Part shown: positions 17,429-26,636 of the stretch, in pieces | Position numbering within the stretch: the first letter of the stretch is position 1 | How the letters are laid out: the number at the start of each line of letters is the position of its first letter | Assembly: GCA_001299455.1 (NCBI GenBank) | Contig: CYUK01000003.1 | Location: 1,488,001-1,552,000, forward strand | DNA: 64,000 nt | Source: Clostridiales bacterium SIT11 | GTDB taxonomy: Bacteria; Bacillota; Clostridia; Tissierellales; Peptoniphilaceae | Direction of reading: 5' to 3' | Notes under the pieces: model-generated | The model's input: the letters and a program-made list of their open reading frames with translations, nothing else | Databases searched by the model: none | Told to the model about the DNA's origin: nothing | Made by a program: the position numbers and the translations under genes

Positions 17429-18265
17429 ATGGAAAGCTTAAAAAAGTATAAGAGGAAGGCCGTCCTCCTAGGGACCTTGGCCGTCTTCCTTTTGGTCTTT
17501 GGCTTTACCAAGTCAGGAAGGTGGTCCCTGGAAATTTTAGACCGGGTTCTATTGGATGCCTTTTCTCCTGTCCAGTCTGTCCTAACCAGGGCCGGCCAGG
17601 GCATTGCCCAAACAGGAGAAACCATCATCCACCTGCCCAGCCTCTATAAGGAAAATAAGGGCTTAAAAAAAGAAGTGGCCAAGCTGGAAGATGAAAATCG
17701 AAAACTAAATACCATTATTGGCCAGACAGACTACCTCCGGTCTGCAGCGGAAGCCAAGCAGTCCTCTGACTACAAGCTGGTGGAAGCCCGGGTTATTGGC
17801 AAGGACCCCTCCAATTATTTTTCCTATTTTCAAATCGACAAGGGCCTGAAGTCTGGCATTAAGAAAAATGCCACTGTCCTGGTAGGCGTGGACGATCCCC
17901 AGGGAATCATTGCCCAGGGCCTAGTGGGCCGGGTGATGGAAGTTGGAGACAACTGGGCCAAGGTAGGGGCCATCATTAACGAAGACCAGGCCGTGGCCTT
18001 TAAAAATATCCGCAACCAAGAAGGAGGTATTTTAAAGGGAACTGGAAGAGCCTCTTTAAGGGGCCATTCCTATGATAACTACGCTGACATTGTCCTGGGA
18101 GACAGGCTCATTAGCTCCGGAATTGGAGACCTCTACAAGGGGGACCTCTACCTGGGAACCGTAACCAAGGTGAAAAGGGATGAAGAAAAAATGATTCAAG
18201 AAGTTTGGTTAAAACCTTCTGTCAACTTTAAGAAAATTTACCAAGTCTTTGTGGTGGTGGACTAA
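17429..18265 (+). CDS. mreC: Rod shape-determining protein MreC
   Basis: 278 residues with one N-terminal membrane helix (residues ~12-28), a coiled coil (ENKGLKKEVAKLEDENRKLN, about 73-92) and a beta-rich extracellular domain, as in MreC. It scaffolds the elongation or peripheral wall machinery with MreD and PBP2. Start ATG follows AAAGGATGG and lies three bases after radC. No mreB precedes it. Confidence 0.93.
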   Translation: MESLKKYKRKAVLLGTLAVFLLVFGFTKSGRWSLEILDRVLLDAFSPVQSVLTRAGQGIAQTGETIIHLPSLYKENKGLKKEVAKLEDENRKLNTIIGQTDYLRSAAEAKQSSDYKLVEARVIGKDPSNYFSYFQIDKGLKSGIKKNATVLVGVDDPQGIIAQGLVGRVMEVGDNWAKVGAIINEDQAVAFKNIRNQEGGILKGTGRASLRGHSYDNYADIVLGDRLISSGIGDLYKGDLYLGTVTKVKRDEEKMIQEVWLKPSVNFKKIYQVFVVVD

Positions 18266-18266
18266 G

Positions 18267-18755
18267 ATGGCCTTTCCGCTGATTACCTGCCTTTTAGCCT
18301 ACCTAGTCCAAAACACCCTCCTGGCCCAGGTGCCCTTTTTGTCTGGAATCAATCTCTATCTCCTGGTCCTTGTGGTCCTGGGCTATTTTCCATCCAAGCT
18401 CAAAGTCCCCTATTTAGGGCTAGTCTTAGGTTTTTTTTGCGACCTAGCCTACCTAAAACACTTTGGTTTTTACATGGGGATTTACTTTGTTTTAGGCCTC
18501 TTTCTCCAGGTCCTCCTGGGCTACTTAAATTCCAACAGCCTGGTGTCGGCCATGATTGCCGGGGCCCTGGGAATTTTTATCCTCAACCTCTTAACAGGAG
18601 TCCTGGGCCAAATTTTAGGCATGGGCCTCAGTACAGAATTTATCCTATCCACCACCATGTCCGGGACTATTTTTGTCCACGGCCTCTTGGCTGGACTTCT
18701 TTTTATCCTAATGAAGAAAGTGCGAGGGAAGAACCATGCTCCGATACTGGATTGA
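18267..18755 (+). CDS. mreD: Rod shape-determining protein MreD
   Basis: Polytopic membrane protein of about 162 residues with some five hydrophobic segments, starting MAFPLITCLLAYLVQNTLL. A longer TTG-started frame from 18249 would overlap mreC and add WWWTK; the ATG at 18267, one base after the mreC stop, is more natural. The C-terminus overlaps the PBP2 gene by 20 bases. It works with MreC and PBP2. Confidence 0.9.
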   Translation: MAFPLITCLLAYLVQNTLLAQVPFLSGINLYLLVLVVLGYFPSKLKVPYLGLVLGFFCDLAYLKHFGFYMGIYFVLGLFLQVLLGYLNSNSLVSAMIAGALGIFILNLLTGVLGQILGMGLSTEFILSTTMSGTIFVHGLLAGLLFILMKKVRGKNHAPILD

Positions 18756-21700
18756 AAAACTGGATAAAATCAACCGCTTTAAGTTTTTTTCCTGGGTCAT
18801 CTTTATCCTTTTTTGCATCCTGGGCCTCCGGCTCTTTCAATTGACCATTATTCAGGGGTCCTACTGGCGGGCTCAGTCTGAAAATAAACGGGCCAAGAGT
18901 CTGGTCCTAACAGCCCCTCGGGGAGAAATCCGAGACCGGAAGGGCCTTTTAATTGCCGGCAACAAGCCCGTCTTTACAGTAGAACTGCGAAAAGATGAAC
19001 TGGACAAGATGGACCTGGAGGATAAAAATAAGGACTTTTTAAAACTCACTCGATTTTTACGGGAAGATGGGGCCAATGTCACAGACGACTTTCCCCTCAT
19101 CTTAAACCACATTGACTATAAGACCATAGCCGCCGAAAGACAGGCAGATAAGTCGGCCATGGAGACCTTTATCCAGGCCCTCCTGGACCAGGATTTATTG
19201 GGAGACCTTCTGGATTTGAAGGGAGAATTTTCCTCAGGGTCTAGAAAAGACGTCTACTACCTAGGCCAGGAAGTCCTTCTGGCCCTGGGCCAAGACCAGG
19301 CTCCCATTGTCTTCCATAATAGGGGACCGGACCTTATGACCTATAAGTCTCCAGAAGACCAAGCGGCCTTTCTAGCTTCCCTGAATCTAGAAGGAAACTT
19401 AAGTCCCAAGGAAGCCCTTTTAAGCCAAATTAAGGACAATCCCACTCTTCTGAAAAAAGTCTTTGCCAATCCCATGGCGAGAAAACTGGCCTTTGACCTT
19501 TTAGACCGAAAGGGAGGCGTGGGAAACCTCACCTGCCGGCCCTTGACCAACCAGTATGACCTGGACCTCAAGGAGTTCAAGTTGGCCAAGATGGACCTCT
19601 ATCCGGAAGTCAGCCTAAACAGCTCGGCAGAAGAGGACTTTTTAACGATTTTTGCCGCCCAAGGTGCCCAAAAACTTTTATCTGCCCCGGTCAAGGAAGA
19701 CCAGGCAGGAGAAAAATTTGTAAAAATCCTGAAAAAGGAAAAAGGACGGGGCAGGGAAATAGACTACAGGGAAGACGGGAAAAAACCGGTCTATACCTTT
19801 AAAAATGGCAAGTCCGCCCTTCCCTACCTCCAAAGGAAGACTAGGAATAAAAAACTTTTAAGGCTTTGGTTGGAAGATCCGGAAGTCCGGACCAGGGCCC
19901 AAAAAATTTTAGCCGACCAGGGCATCTATCCTGGAATTTCCCTGGCTGATGAAGACTACCAGTATGTGGCCTTGAAAAATAAAAAGGACTTTTACAAGGC
20001 CAACCAAATTCCGGAAAAGGCCTCGGAAGAGGAAGCCTTTCAGACCCTTCTTGACAAGAGAAAAATTGACAAAAATCTTTCCATTTACGACCAAAGAGCC
20101 ATTTTAAATATCTACTACGAACTGACCAAGCAAGGAAACCTGGCCTACCTGCCCATCCACTTGGCCTATAAGATTAAGGAAAAAACAGTGGCCCAAATTT
20201 CCGAGCACTTTTCTGAAAACCCCGGCATAGACGTCCAATCCCAGCCCATCCGGTCCTACCCTCTAGGGAAGTCGGCTGCCCATATTTTAGGCTATATGGG
20301 AAAAATTTCCAGTGACCAGGAAATTAAGGATTACCTGAAAAAGGGCTATGAACGGGATAGTATTGTGGGGAAAACTGGCCTGGAAGAAAGCTTTGAACCC
20401 TACCTCCATGGGGAAAATGGCCAGCAAAAGGTCCAAGTCGATGCCAAGGGAAACACGACGGAAGTTTTAAAGGAAATTCCACCAGTTCCCGGGAAAAACC
20501 TCTACCTCTCCATTGACCTGGATGTCCAACAAAGGGCAGAAAAGGCCCTGGCAGACTCCCTCCGCCTAATCCAAAAGGGGGGAACCTATGAGAGCCCCTG
20601 GGGCAATTTCAACTTTTTAAGCTCCAAGGAAAAGGGCCGGCCCTATGTCCATGCCAATTCAGGGGCCGTCATTGCCGTAGATACCAGGACAGGGAAAATC
20701 CTGGCCATGGCCAATTATCCTTCCTATGATCCAAATCTTTTTGCCACAGGAATTTCCAGCGTGGACTGGGAATCTTTAATTCCTCTGGAAGAAAAAAATC
20801 CCCTGGCTCCCCGGCCCCTCTACAATATCCCCCTCCAAACGGCTGTCCAACCTGGGTCCATCTTTAAGATGATTACCGGCCTTTCTGCCCTGGACAAGGG
20901 CCTGGACCCGGACATGACTATTCCTGACGGAGGCTATGTAGATATTGGAGGATCCGTCTTTGGCTGCTGGCTTTGGAACCAAAACCGGGAAACCCATGGA
21001 GATGAAAGCCTAAAGGACGCCATTCGGGACTCCTGTAACTACTACTTTTACTCCCTAGGTTTAGGCAAGGACCAAAGGAGAGAGGAAGACCTAGGTGTCC
21101 AAATTGATGTAGATGACATCCGAGCCATGGCAGAAAAATTCGGCCTAGGAGAAAAAACTGGCGTGGAAATTAAGACCCCCCAAGAGGCCAAAAGTATCCT
21201 TCCGGACAAGAAGCAAAAAGCAGAAACCATGAAGCAACTTTTGCGGAACTTCTTAAATAGAGAATTGGACAAGGCCAGTAAAGAGACCTTGACAGAAGAA
21301 AAGAAAAATGGGATGATTGAAAAACTTGTTGCCTTTGCAGACCGAAAAGAGCCTATAAGTCGTCAGGAACTTTTTGAGGAAATGACCAAGATGGGCCTGG
21401 ACCCCAATACCTACCTAATCAAGGAAAGGACAACCTTGGGAGACTATATGCTCTATAACTTTTACAACCAAACCCAATGGGGGCTGGCGGACACTATGAA
21501 CGTGACCATCGGTCAAGGAAACAATGCCTACACCCTGGCCCAAATGGTCCGCTATACCATGGCCCTAGCCAATGGAGGCAAACTCTATCCCCTGAGCCTG
21601 GTCCAAGAAGTTAAAGACCAGACCAATGAAAAAACCTTAATGGCGCCCCAGGCCAAGGGTAAGCAAATTGACTTTAAGCGAGACGGGGCCATTGAAGAAG

Positions 21701-22026
21701 TCGTCAAGGGGATGCAAATGGCCGCCCTGGCCAATGGAAACCAAAATTGCTACAAGGACTTCCCTGTGGAAGTGGCCATCAAAACTGGAACCGCCGAACG
21801 GGCAGGAACCAACCCCTATACAGGAGAAACCTACGATTCCTTCTCCTGGCAGGTAGGTTTTGCCCCCTACGACGACCCGGAAATTGCCGTGGCAGCCGTC
21901 TTTTTCCAAGGTGGGTCTGGCATGAACTGTGGCCCCCTCATCCGGGAAGTGATGGCAGAATACTTTGGTCTTAACAAGGAAGTGGTAACAGAAACTCTTC
22001 CCATTGAAGACCGGTGGATGCCCTAG
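18736..22026 (+). CDS. mrdA: Penicillin-binding protein 2 (class B transpeptidase), oversized
   Basis: Class B PBP cross-linking peptidoglycan outside the membrane. An N-terminal membrane helix (FSWVIFILFCILGLRLF) precedes the dimerisation region with APRGEIRDRKG, then the transpeptidase with Ser708 in PGSIFK, SCN at 766-768 and Lys1016 in IKTGTAERAG. All three active-site motifs are intact. At 1096 residues it is far longer than the usual 600-720. Extra material lies between about residues 90 and 500 (lysine- and aspartate-rich helices) and again between SCN and KTG (about 800-880). No frameshift is seen; the frame is continuous and codon use is host-like. It overlaps mreD and is followed by a MinD-like gene. 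Confidence 0.93.
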   Translation: MLRYWIEKLDKINRFKFFSWVIFILFCILGLRLFQLTIIQGSYWRAQSENKRAKSLVLTAPRGEIRDRKGLLIAGNKPVFTVELRKDELDKMDLEDKNKDFLKLTRFLREDGANVTDDFPLILNHIDYKTIAAERQADKSAMETFIQALLDQDLLGDLLDLKGEFSSGSRKDVYYLGQEVLLALGQDQAPIVFHNRGPDLMTYKSPEDQAAFLASLNLEGNLSPKEALLSQIKDNPTLLKKVFANPMARKLAFDLLDRKGGVGNLTCRPLTNQYDLDLKEFKLAKMDLYPEVSLNSSAEEDFLTIFAAQGAQKLLSAPVKEDQAGEKFVKILKKEKGRGREIDYREDGKKPVYTFKNGKSALPYLQRKTRNKKLLRLWLEDPEVRTRAQKILADQGIYPGISLADEDYQYVALKNKKDFYKANQIPEKASEEEAFQTLLDKRKIDKNLSIYDQRAILNIYYELTKQGNLAYLPIHLAYKIKEKTVAQISEHFSENPGIDVQSQPIRSYPLGKSAAHILGYMGKISSDQEIKDYLKKGYERDSIVGKTGLEESFEPYLHGENGQQKVQVDAKGNTTEVLKEIPPVPGKNLYLSIDLDVQQRAEKALADSLRLIQKGGTYESPWGNFNFLSSKEKGRPYVHANSGAVIAVDTRTGKILAMANYPSYDPNLFATGISSVDWESLIPLEEKNPLAPRPLYNIPLQTAVQPGSIFKMITGLSALDKGLDPDMTIPDGGYVDIGGSVFGCWLWNQNRETHGDESLKDAIRDSCNYYFYSLGLGKDQRREEDLGVQIDVDDIRAMAEKFGLGEKTGVEIKTPQEAKSILPDKKQKAETMKQLLRNFLNRELDKASKETLTEEKKNGMIEKLVAFADRKEPISRQELFEEMTKMGLDPNTYLIKERTTLGDYMLYNFYNQTQWGLADTMNVTIGQGNNAYTLAQMVRYTMALANGGKLYPLSLVQEVKDQTNEKTLMAPQAKGKQIDFKRDGAIEEVVKGMQMAALANGNQNCYKDFPVEVAIKTGTAERAGTNPYTGETYDSFSWQVGFAPYDDPEIAVAAVFFQGGSGMNCGPLIREVMAEYFGLNKEVVTETLPIEDRWMP

Positions 22027-22037
22027 AAAGGATAAAA

Positions 22038-22730
22038 ATGAACTATTGTATGATTGGCGCAAGGGGAGGTGTGGGATGCACCTCTCTTGCTTTAGCCCTA
22101 GGAAGGACCTTAAATCAGGCCCTTTACTTGAGCTTGGACTTTGGAGCCAAGGATGCTGCGAAAAATTTACGGCTAGATCCCGGCATTTATGACCTCTATG
22201 ACCTGACCAACCGGGGAGGAAAGCTTACAGATGCCCTCCTGGAAAGTGAAGACTTGGGCCTTATCGAAGCCCCTTTGACCAAGTCCTTAAAAGACCTGGA
22301 CCGAGAGGGCTTAAGGGCCCTGGTCAAGGACTTAGAAGAAAAGTATGACCATTTAATTTGGGACCTGCCTATAGAAGGTCTGGACCTCTTAGAGATTTTA
22401 GACCCAGATCAAATTTATTGCCTGGCCAGCAAGGACCTGGCCGCCATCTACCGACTGGAAGACCTCCTCTTTAAGTTAAGGGGAGACCATGACCGGGTAA
22501 CGCCCATTATTACAGGGGTGGACAATCCGGAAACCCTAAGGGCCCGCCTAGAAGAAGAGGGCCTGGACCTTGGAGAAGTTAAAACTCTTCCCTTTTCCAA
22601 GGCTTTAGATGGAGAGGCTTATTTTTATCCCAAGGACTTTGCCAAAATCATTACTGAAGATATTCAAGACTACCAGGAAGCCCAGGACAAGAGGGGACTT
22701 CTATCAAAATTATTTAGGGGGAATCCATGA
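22038..22730 (+). CDS. MinD/CpaE-like P-loop protein lacking the P-loop lysines
   Basis: 230 residues of the ParA/MinD fold. The N-terminus reads MIGARGGVGCTSLALALG: the deviant Walker A (GKGGVGKT in MinD) has arginine in place of the signature lysine and cysteine in place of the P-loop lysine. The last residues, KRGLLSKLFRG, resemble the MinD membrane-targeting amphipathic helix. The ATG at 22038 follows AAAGGA; a GTG frame from 22014 lies inside mrdA. The position after mreCD-mrdA is where minCD often lies in Firmicutes, but no minC is seen. CpaE/TadZ proteins also have altered P-loops, so that is the alternative. Likely a membrane-associated positioning factor with weak or no ATPase activity. 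Confidence 0.65.
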   Translation: MNYCMIGARGGVGCTSLALALGRTLNQALYLSLDFGAKDAAKNLRLDPGIYDLYDLTNRGGKLTDALLESEDLGLIEAPLTKSLKDLDREGLRALVKDLEEKYDHLIWDLPIEGLDLLEILDPDQIYCLASKDLAAIYRLEDLLFKLRGDHDRVTPIITGVDNPETLRARLEEEGLDLGEVKTLPFSKALDGEAYFYPKDFAKIITEDIQDYQEAQDKRGLLSKLFRGNP

Positions 22731-24577
22731 ACTTACGAAAATTAGACGGTGCCTTAAAAAAGGTGGAAAAACCGGCCCGGTATATTGGGGGCGAAGTGGG
22801 AGCCATAGAAAAGGACCTGGACCAGGTCCAAGTTCACTTTGCCTTTGCCTTTCCCGATGTCTATGAAATTGGCATGAGCCACCTAGGCCTACAAATTCTC
22901 TATGCAGTCTTAAACCAGGACCCGGACATTTACTGTGAACGGGTCTTTGCTCCCTGGCCGGACATGGAAGAGGAAATGCGAAAAAGAGACATCCCCCTCT
23001 ATAGTCTGGAGACCAAGACCCCCATTGACCAGTTTGACTTTTTAGGCTTCACCCTCCAATATGAACTCTCCTTTACCAATATTTTAAATATGCTGGACCT
23101 GGCAGGCCTGGAAATTTTTTCCAAAGATAGAAAAGAGGGCCCCATTATTGTAGCTGGAGGTCCTGTGGCCTATACACCGGAGCCTTTGGCCGACTTTATT
23201 GACCTCTTTATCCTAGGAGAAGGAGAAGAAGTCAACCTGGAACTCTTACATCTTTATAAAAAAATGAAGGCAGAAGGTAAGTCCCGGGAAGACTTTTTAT
23301 TTGCCGCTACAAAAATTGAAGGCATTTATGTTCCTAGGTTTTATAAGGAAGTTTACAAGGAAGATGGGACCCTGGACCACAGGGAAACCTTGGCCCCTGT
23401 ACCGGAGGTCATTAAAAAGAGAAAAATTGACCAACTGCCAGACATGTCTGTCAACCACGGACAGATTGTTCCTTATATTGAAACCGTCCATGACCGGGCC
23501 ATTTTGGAACTCTTCCGGGGCTGTACCCATGGCTGCCGCTTTTGCCAGGCCGGCATGATTTACAGGCCCATCCGGGAGAAAAATCCTGAAGACCTCCTGG
23601 CCCAGGCCCGGGAAATTATTGACCAGACAGGCTACAGGGAAATTTCCCTGTCTTCTCTTTCTTCCTGTGACTACCGGCCCCTGATGGATTTAATCCACCA
23701 GCTCATGGATCAGTTTGAAGACCAAAAGGTGGCCCTGAGCCTTCCCTCCCTCCGGCTGGACTCCTTTTTTGTCGATGTCCTCAAGGAAATTGAAAAGGTG
23801 AAAAAAACCGGCCTGACCTTTGCTCCAGAAGCCGGGACAGACCGCCTTCGGGCCGTCATCAATAAAAATGTCACAGAAGAAGACCTGGTCCGGGCCTGTA
23901 AAAATGTCTTTAAGGAAGGCTGGTCCAAGATTAAACTCTACTTTATGATTGGCCTACCTACAGAAAGAGAAGAAGACTTGGACGGGATTGTCCAGCTTTC
24001 AGAAAAAGTCCGGGACCTTTTCTTTAACCGGCCCAAGGAAGAAATTAAGGGAAACTTTACCGTCACATCTTCCGCCTCCTGCTTTGTTCCCAAGGCCTTT
24101 ACCCCCTTCCAGTGGGTGGCCCAGGACCGGAAGGAGGTCTTTTTGGAAAAAGCCTACCATGTGAAAAACCAAATCAAGGACCCAAAAATCCGCTTCCGCT
24201 ACCACGACCCCTCCACCTCTGTCTGTGAGGCCGTCCTGGCCCGGGGAGACCGGCGGACAGGCAAACTCCTCTACCGCCTTTTCCAATTAGGAGCCAAGTT
24301 TGACGGTTGGTCCGATTACTTTAATGAAGAAACCTGGCTCCAAGCCATGGAGGAAACAGGAATTTCTCCAGATTTCTATGCCCACAGGGAAAGAGACTTA
24401 GACGAAGTATTTTCCTGGGACTTTATTGATATTGGGGTTTCCAAGGACTATTTAAAGAGGGAATATAAAAAGGCCATGGAAGGCCAAAGAACCTATGACT
24501 GCCGCCTGGGCTGCAATGGCTGTGGCATAGAAAACTGTAGTATGTGGGAGGATTTTCACCATGAAATGTCGCGCTGA
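22727..24577 (+). CDS. B12-binding-type radical SAM protein (TIGR03960 family)
   Basis: 616 residues: an N-terminal cobalamin-binding-like domain (FPDVYEIGMSHLGLQILY), then a radical SAM core with Cys266, Cys270 and Cys273 in CTHGCRFC for the 4Fe-4S cluster, and more cysteines at the C-terminus (CRLGCNGCGIENC). This family is almost always encoded next to a DUF2344 partner and RNase G, as here. Its substrate has not been firmly established; an RNA or ribosome-related modification is often guessed from the neighbourhood. It overlaps both flanking genes. Confidence 0.88.
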   Translation: MNLRKLDGALKKVEKPARYIGGEVGAIEKDLDQVQVHFAFAFPDVYEIGMSHLGLQILYAVLNQDPDIYCERVFAPWPDMEEEMRKRDIPLYSLETKTPIDQFDFLGFTLQYELSFTNILNMLDLAGLEIFSKDRKEGPIIVAGGPVAYTPEPLADFIDLFILGEGEEVNLELLHLYKKMKAEGKSREDFLFAATKIEGIYVPRFYKEVYKEDGTLDHRETLAPVPEVIKKRKIDQLPDMSVNHGQIVPYIETVHDRAILELFRGCTHGCRFCQAGMIYRPIREKNPEDLLAQAREIIDQTGYREISLSSLSSCDYRPLMDLIHQLMDQFEDQKVALSLPSLRLDSFFVDVLKEIEKVKKTGLTFAPEAGTDRLRAVINKNVTEEDLVRACKNVFKEGWSKIKLYFMIGLPTEREEDLDGIVQLSEKVRDLFFNRPKEEIKGNFTVTSSASCFVPKAFTPFQWVAQDRKEVFLEKAYHVKNQIKDPKIRFRYHDPSTSVCEAVLARGDRRTGKLLYRLFQLGAKFDGWSDYFNEETWLQAMEETGISPDFYAHRERDLDEVFSWDFIDIGVSKDYLKREYKKAMEGQRTYDCRLGCNGCGIENCSMWEDFHHEMSR

Positions 24578-25220
24578 ATACACAAAACTCGGGATGATTC
24601 GCTATATTAGCCACCTGGACCTGGTACGCCTCTTTGAACGGGCCCTGGAACGGGGAAAGATTCCTGTTCTCTATTCTGATGGCTACAATCCCCATCCCAA
24701 GTTCAGTCTGGGAAATCCCCTGTCCCTAGGAGTGGAAAGTGAAAGTGAATTTTTGGAAATCCAACTGGAAGATGACTATCCTCCGGAAAACCTGGCCAAA
24801 GACCTAAATCCCCATCTGCCCCAGGGCATCAAAATTAAAAATATCCTGACAGACTTTCCAAAAAAATCCATCCAACAGTCCGTCGCCTCCTGCCTCTATG
24901 TTTTTGATCTTCCCGATGACCGGGTCAACCTGGCCCAGGTTTTTGAAACTTTTACAGACTTTCCCATCCTCCGCCGCCGGAAGAAGGGCCGGAAAAAAAT
25001 TATTGTAGAAGAAAATGCCATGGACTGGATTTATTCCCTCCGCCAGGAAGGGTCCACCCTCTACGGCCACTTTTCCAGCCAAGAGGGAAAAACCCTAAGG
25101 CCAGATAGTTTCTTGAAGGCCTTTGACAAAAAATATCCCCTGGGCTGGGATTTAGACGAAGTAAATGTAAAGAGGGTGACAAACTATGATCCAGAAGGAC
25201 GAGAATTTCACGGAAAATAA
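24561..25220 (+). CDS. TIGR03936 / DUF2344 family radical-SAM partner protein
   Basis: 219 residues beginning MKCRAEYTKLGMIRYISHLD, the family hallmark, with RALERGKIPVLYSDGYNPHP following. The family is a stand-alone version of a domain fused to radical SAM proteins elsewhere, so it probably presents a substrate to the preceding enzyme. It overlaps that gene by 17 bases and the RNase G gene by 35. No catalytic motif can be named. Confidence 0.85.
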   Translation: MKCRAEYTKLGMIRYISHLDLVRLFERALERGKIPVLYSDGYNPHPKFSLGNPLSLGVESESEFLEIQLEDDYPPENLAKDLNPHLPQGIKIKNILTDFPKKSIQQSVASCLYVFDLPDDRVNLAQVFETFTDFPILRRRKKGRKKIIVEENAMDWIYSLRQEGSTLYGHFSSQEGKTLRPDSFLKAFDKKYPLGWDLDEVNVKRVTNYDPEGREFHGK

Positions 25221-26205
25221 GGACTACTACTTTATTGACTTCTTTAAAAGTCCCCGGATCCTCCGGATAAAAGAAGGGGAAATTATTTCAGTCAAGCCCT
25301 ACAAGGACCGGGACTTGGGGAAAATTTACCTGGGCCAGGTGGACTACAAGCTGGATTCCCTGTCCGCCTACTTTGTCAACCTAGGAAAAAATAAGCGGGG
25401 CTTTCTCCAGGAAGACTTAGACTTAAAGTCCAAGGACCAGGTCCTGGTCCAGGTGGCCAAGGAAGCCTATGGAAAAAAAGACCCAGGCCTTACCACAGAA
25501 ATTGCCCTCCAAGGGACCTATCTGGTCCACTTTCCCAAGGAAAGATTTTTAAAATATTCCAACAAGGAAAAAAAGGCCCTGAAGGCCACTTGGAAGGAAG
25601 GAAAAGCCAAGCTTCCCCCTGGCGGCTGGTTAATCAGGACAGGGGCCTTTGACCTAGAACCGGCCTTAAAAGAAGCTAAGACCCTTTACCGGGAAGGCCA
25701 AAGGCTCCTCCAGGAAGAACGCCTGGCCCCCAAGGCCAAGCTCCTCTGTGAAAAGTCTCCCCTGGAAGAGGGCATTCCCGTCTTTACCAACAATGAAGAC
25801 CTGGCCCGGGACAAGGACTACTCCTATGTTAAGGCCTCCCTCTACCACCATCCCCACTTTCGAAAGGTCCTGGAAGACCTGGACAAGGAAGTCCTGGACC
25901 TTGACGGCCTAGGCCAAGTCCGCCTGGAAAAAACCCAAGCCTGCACCACCCTAGATGTGGATAGCAAGGGCAAGGCCCCGGCAGAAGAAGTCAACCTCCT
26001 GGCAGCAAAAGTTCTTGGTCGCCAAGTCCTCTGGCGGGACCTCCGGGGAATGTTTGTCGTGGACTTTATCACCACAGGAGAAAAAAACCGTCAAGACCTG
26101 GAAAACACCATAGAAGAAGCCTTTAAAGAGGACCCTCAATTTATTTCCTATGGCTTTTCCAAAATGGGCCTTTATGAATTTGTCCGAATGCGAAAAGAAC
26201 ATTAA
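25186..26205 (+). CDS. rng: Ribonuclease E/G family protein, short form
   Basis: Single-strand endoribonuclease family acting on rRNA and mRNA. The 339-residue protein has the S1-like part (GKIYLGQVDYKLDSLSAYFV, GKNKRGFL) and the DNase I-like catalytic part with both metal-binding aspartates in TTLDVDSKGKAP and MFVVDFITTG. It ends about 50 residues after the second aspartate, without the CPxCxG zinc-link that normally tetramerises the enzyme, and is shorter than the 400-500 residues usual for RNase G. The start overlaps the preceding gene by 35 bases and could be slightly downstream. Confidence 0.85.
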   Translation: MIQKDENFTENKDYYFIDFFKSPRILRIKEGEIISVKPYKDRDLGKIYLGQVDYKLDSLSAYFVNLGKNKRGFLQEDLDLKSKDQVLVQVAKEAYGKKDPGLTTEIALQGTYLVHFPKERFLKYSNKEKKALKATWKEGKAKLPPGGWLIRTGAFDLEPALKEAKTLYREGQRLLQEERLAPKAKLLCEKSPLEEGIPVFTNNEDLARDKDYSYVKASLYHHPHFRKVLEDLDKEVLDLDGLGQVRLEKTQACTTLDVDSKGKAPAEEVNLLAAKVLGRQVLWRDLRGMFVVDFITTGEKNRQDLENTIEEAFKEDPQFISYGFSKMGLYEFVRMRKEH

Positions 26206-26212
26206 TATTTTC

Positions 26213-26241
26213 TTGTAAAACGCCCCTTCCTATGGTACAAT
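26213..26241 (+). promoter_or_regulatory. Promoter of the rplU-prp-rpmA operon
   Basis: -35 TTGTAA (26213-26218), 17-base spacer, -10 TACAAT (26236-26241), placed just after the rng stop. Confidence 0.75.
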
Positions 26242-26247
26242 ACATAG

Positions 26248-26327
26248 ATGTAACCGCACGAAACAGGTTTTCAAAATCCCACGGATTGCCTGGCTAGGCG
26301 AGTCTTAGAAAATAAGGGGGTGCTACA
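26248..26327 (+). ncRNA. L21-type ribosomal protein leader
   Basis: The 80-base untranslated leader between the promoter and rplU contains small hairpins (AACC...GGTT and GCCT-GGCT-AGGC) followed by GGGGGTG before the start codon. Position and content fit the L21 leader family, through which L21 is thought to repress its own operon. I recognise it by position and partial motif only; a covariance-model hit would settle it. Confidence 0.6.
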
Positions 26328-26636
26328 ATGTACGCAATTATCGAAACAGGCGGAAAGCAATACACCGTAAAAGAAGGAGATAAAATCCGGGTGGAAAAGC
26401 TAGATGCCCAAGTCGGCGATGCCATTGAATTTGACAAAGTTCTAGTTCTTGGCGACGGAGAAGATGTAAAATTCGGCCGTCCCTACCTAGAAGGAGCCAA
26501 GGTTCCAGCCAAGGTATTGGCCCAAGACAAGGCCAAAAAAGTGGTTGTCTTTAAATTCAAGGCAAAGAAGAATTACCGGAACAAGAGAGGACATCGTCAA
26601 CCATATACATTTGTTGAAATCGGAACCATTGCATAA
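26328..26636 (+). CDS. rplU: 50S ribosomal protein L21
   Basis: 102-residue ribosomal protein with [18 protein letters not shown] at the start and [18 protein letters not shown] near the end, the family signature. It binds 23S rRNA early in 50S assembly. First gene of rplU-prp-rpmA; the next ATG follows its stop codon directly. Confidence 0.97.
   Translation: MYAIIETGGKQYTVKEGDKIRVEKLDAQVGDAIEFDKVLVLGDGEDVKFGRPYLEGAKVPAKVLAQDKAKKVVVFKFKAKKNYRNKRGHRQPYTFVEIGTIA

Noticed and set aside
18736-22026. PBP2 length caused by a frameshift or gene fusion
   Set aside because: The frame is continuous, codon use is uniform, all active-site motifs are in order, and no second start or family boundary is visible.
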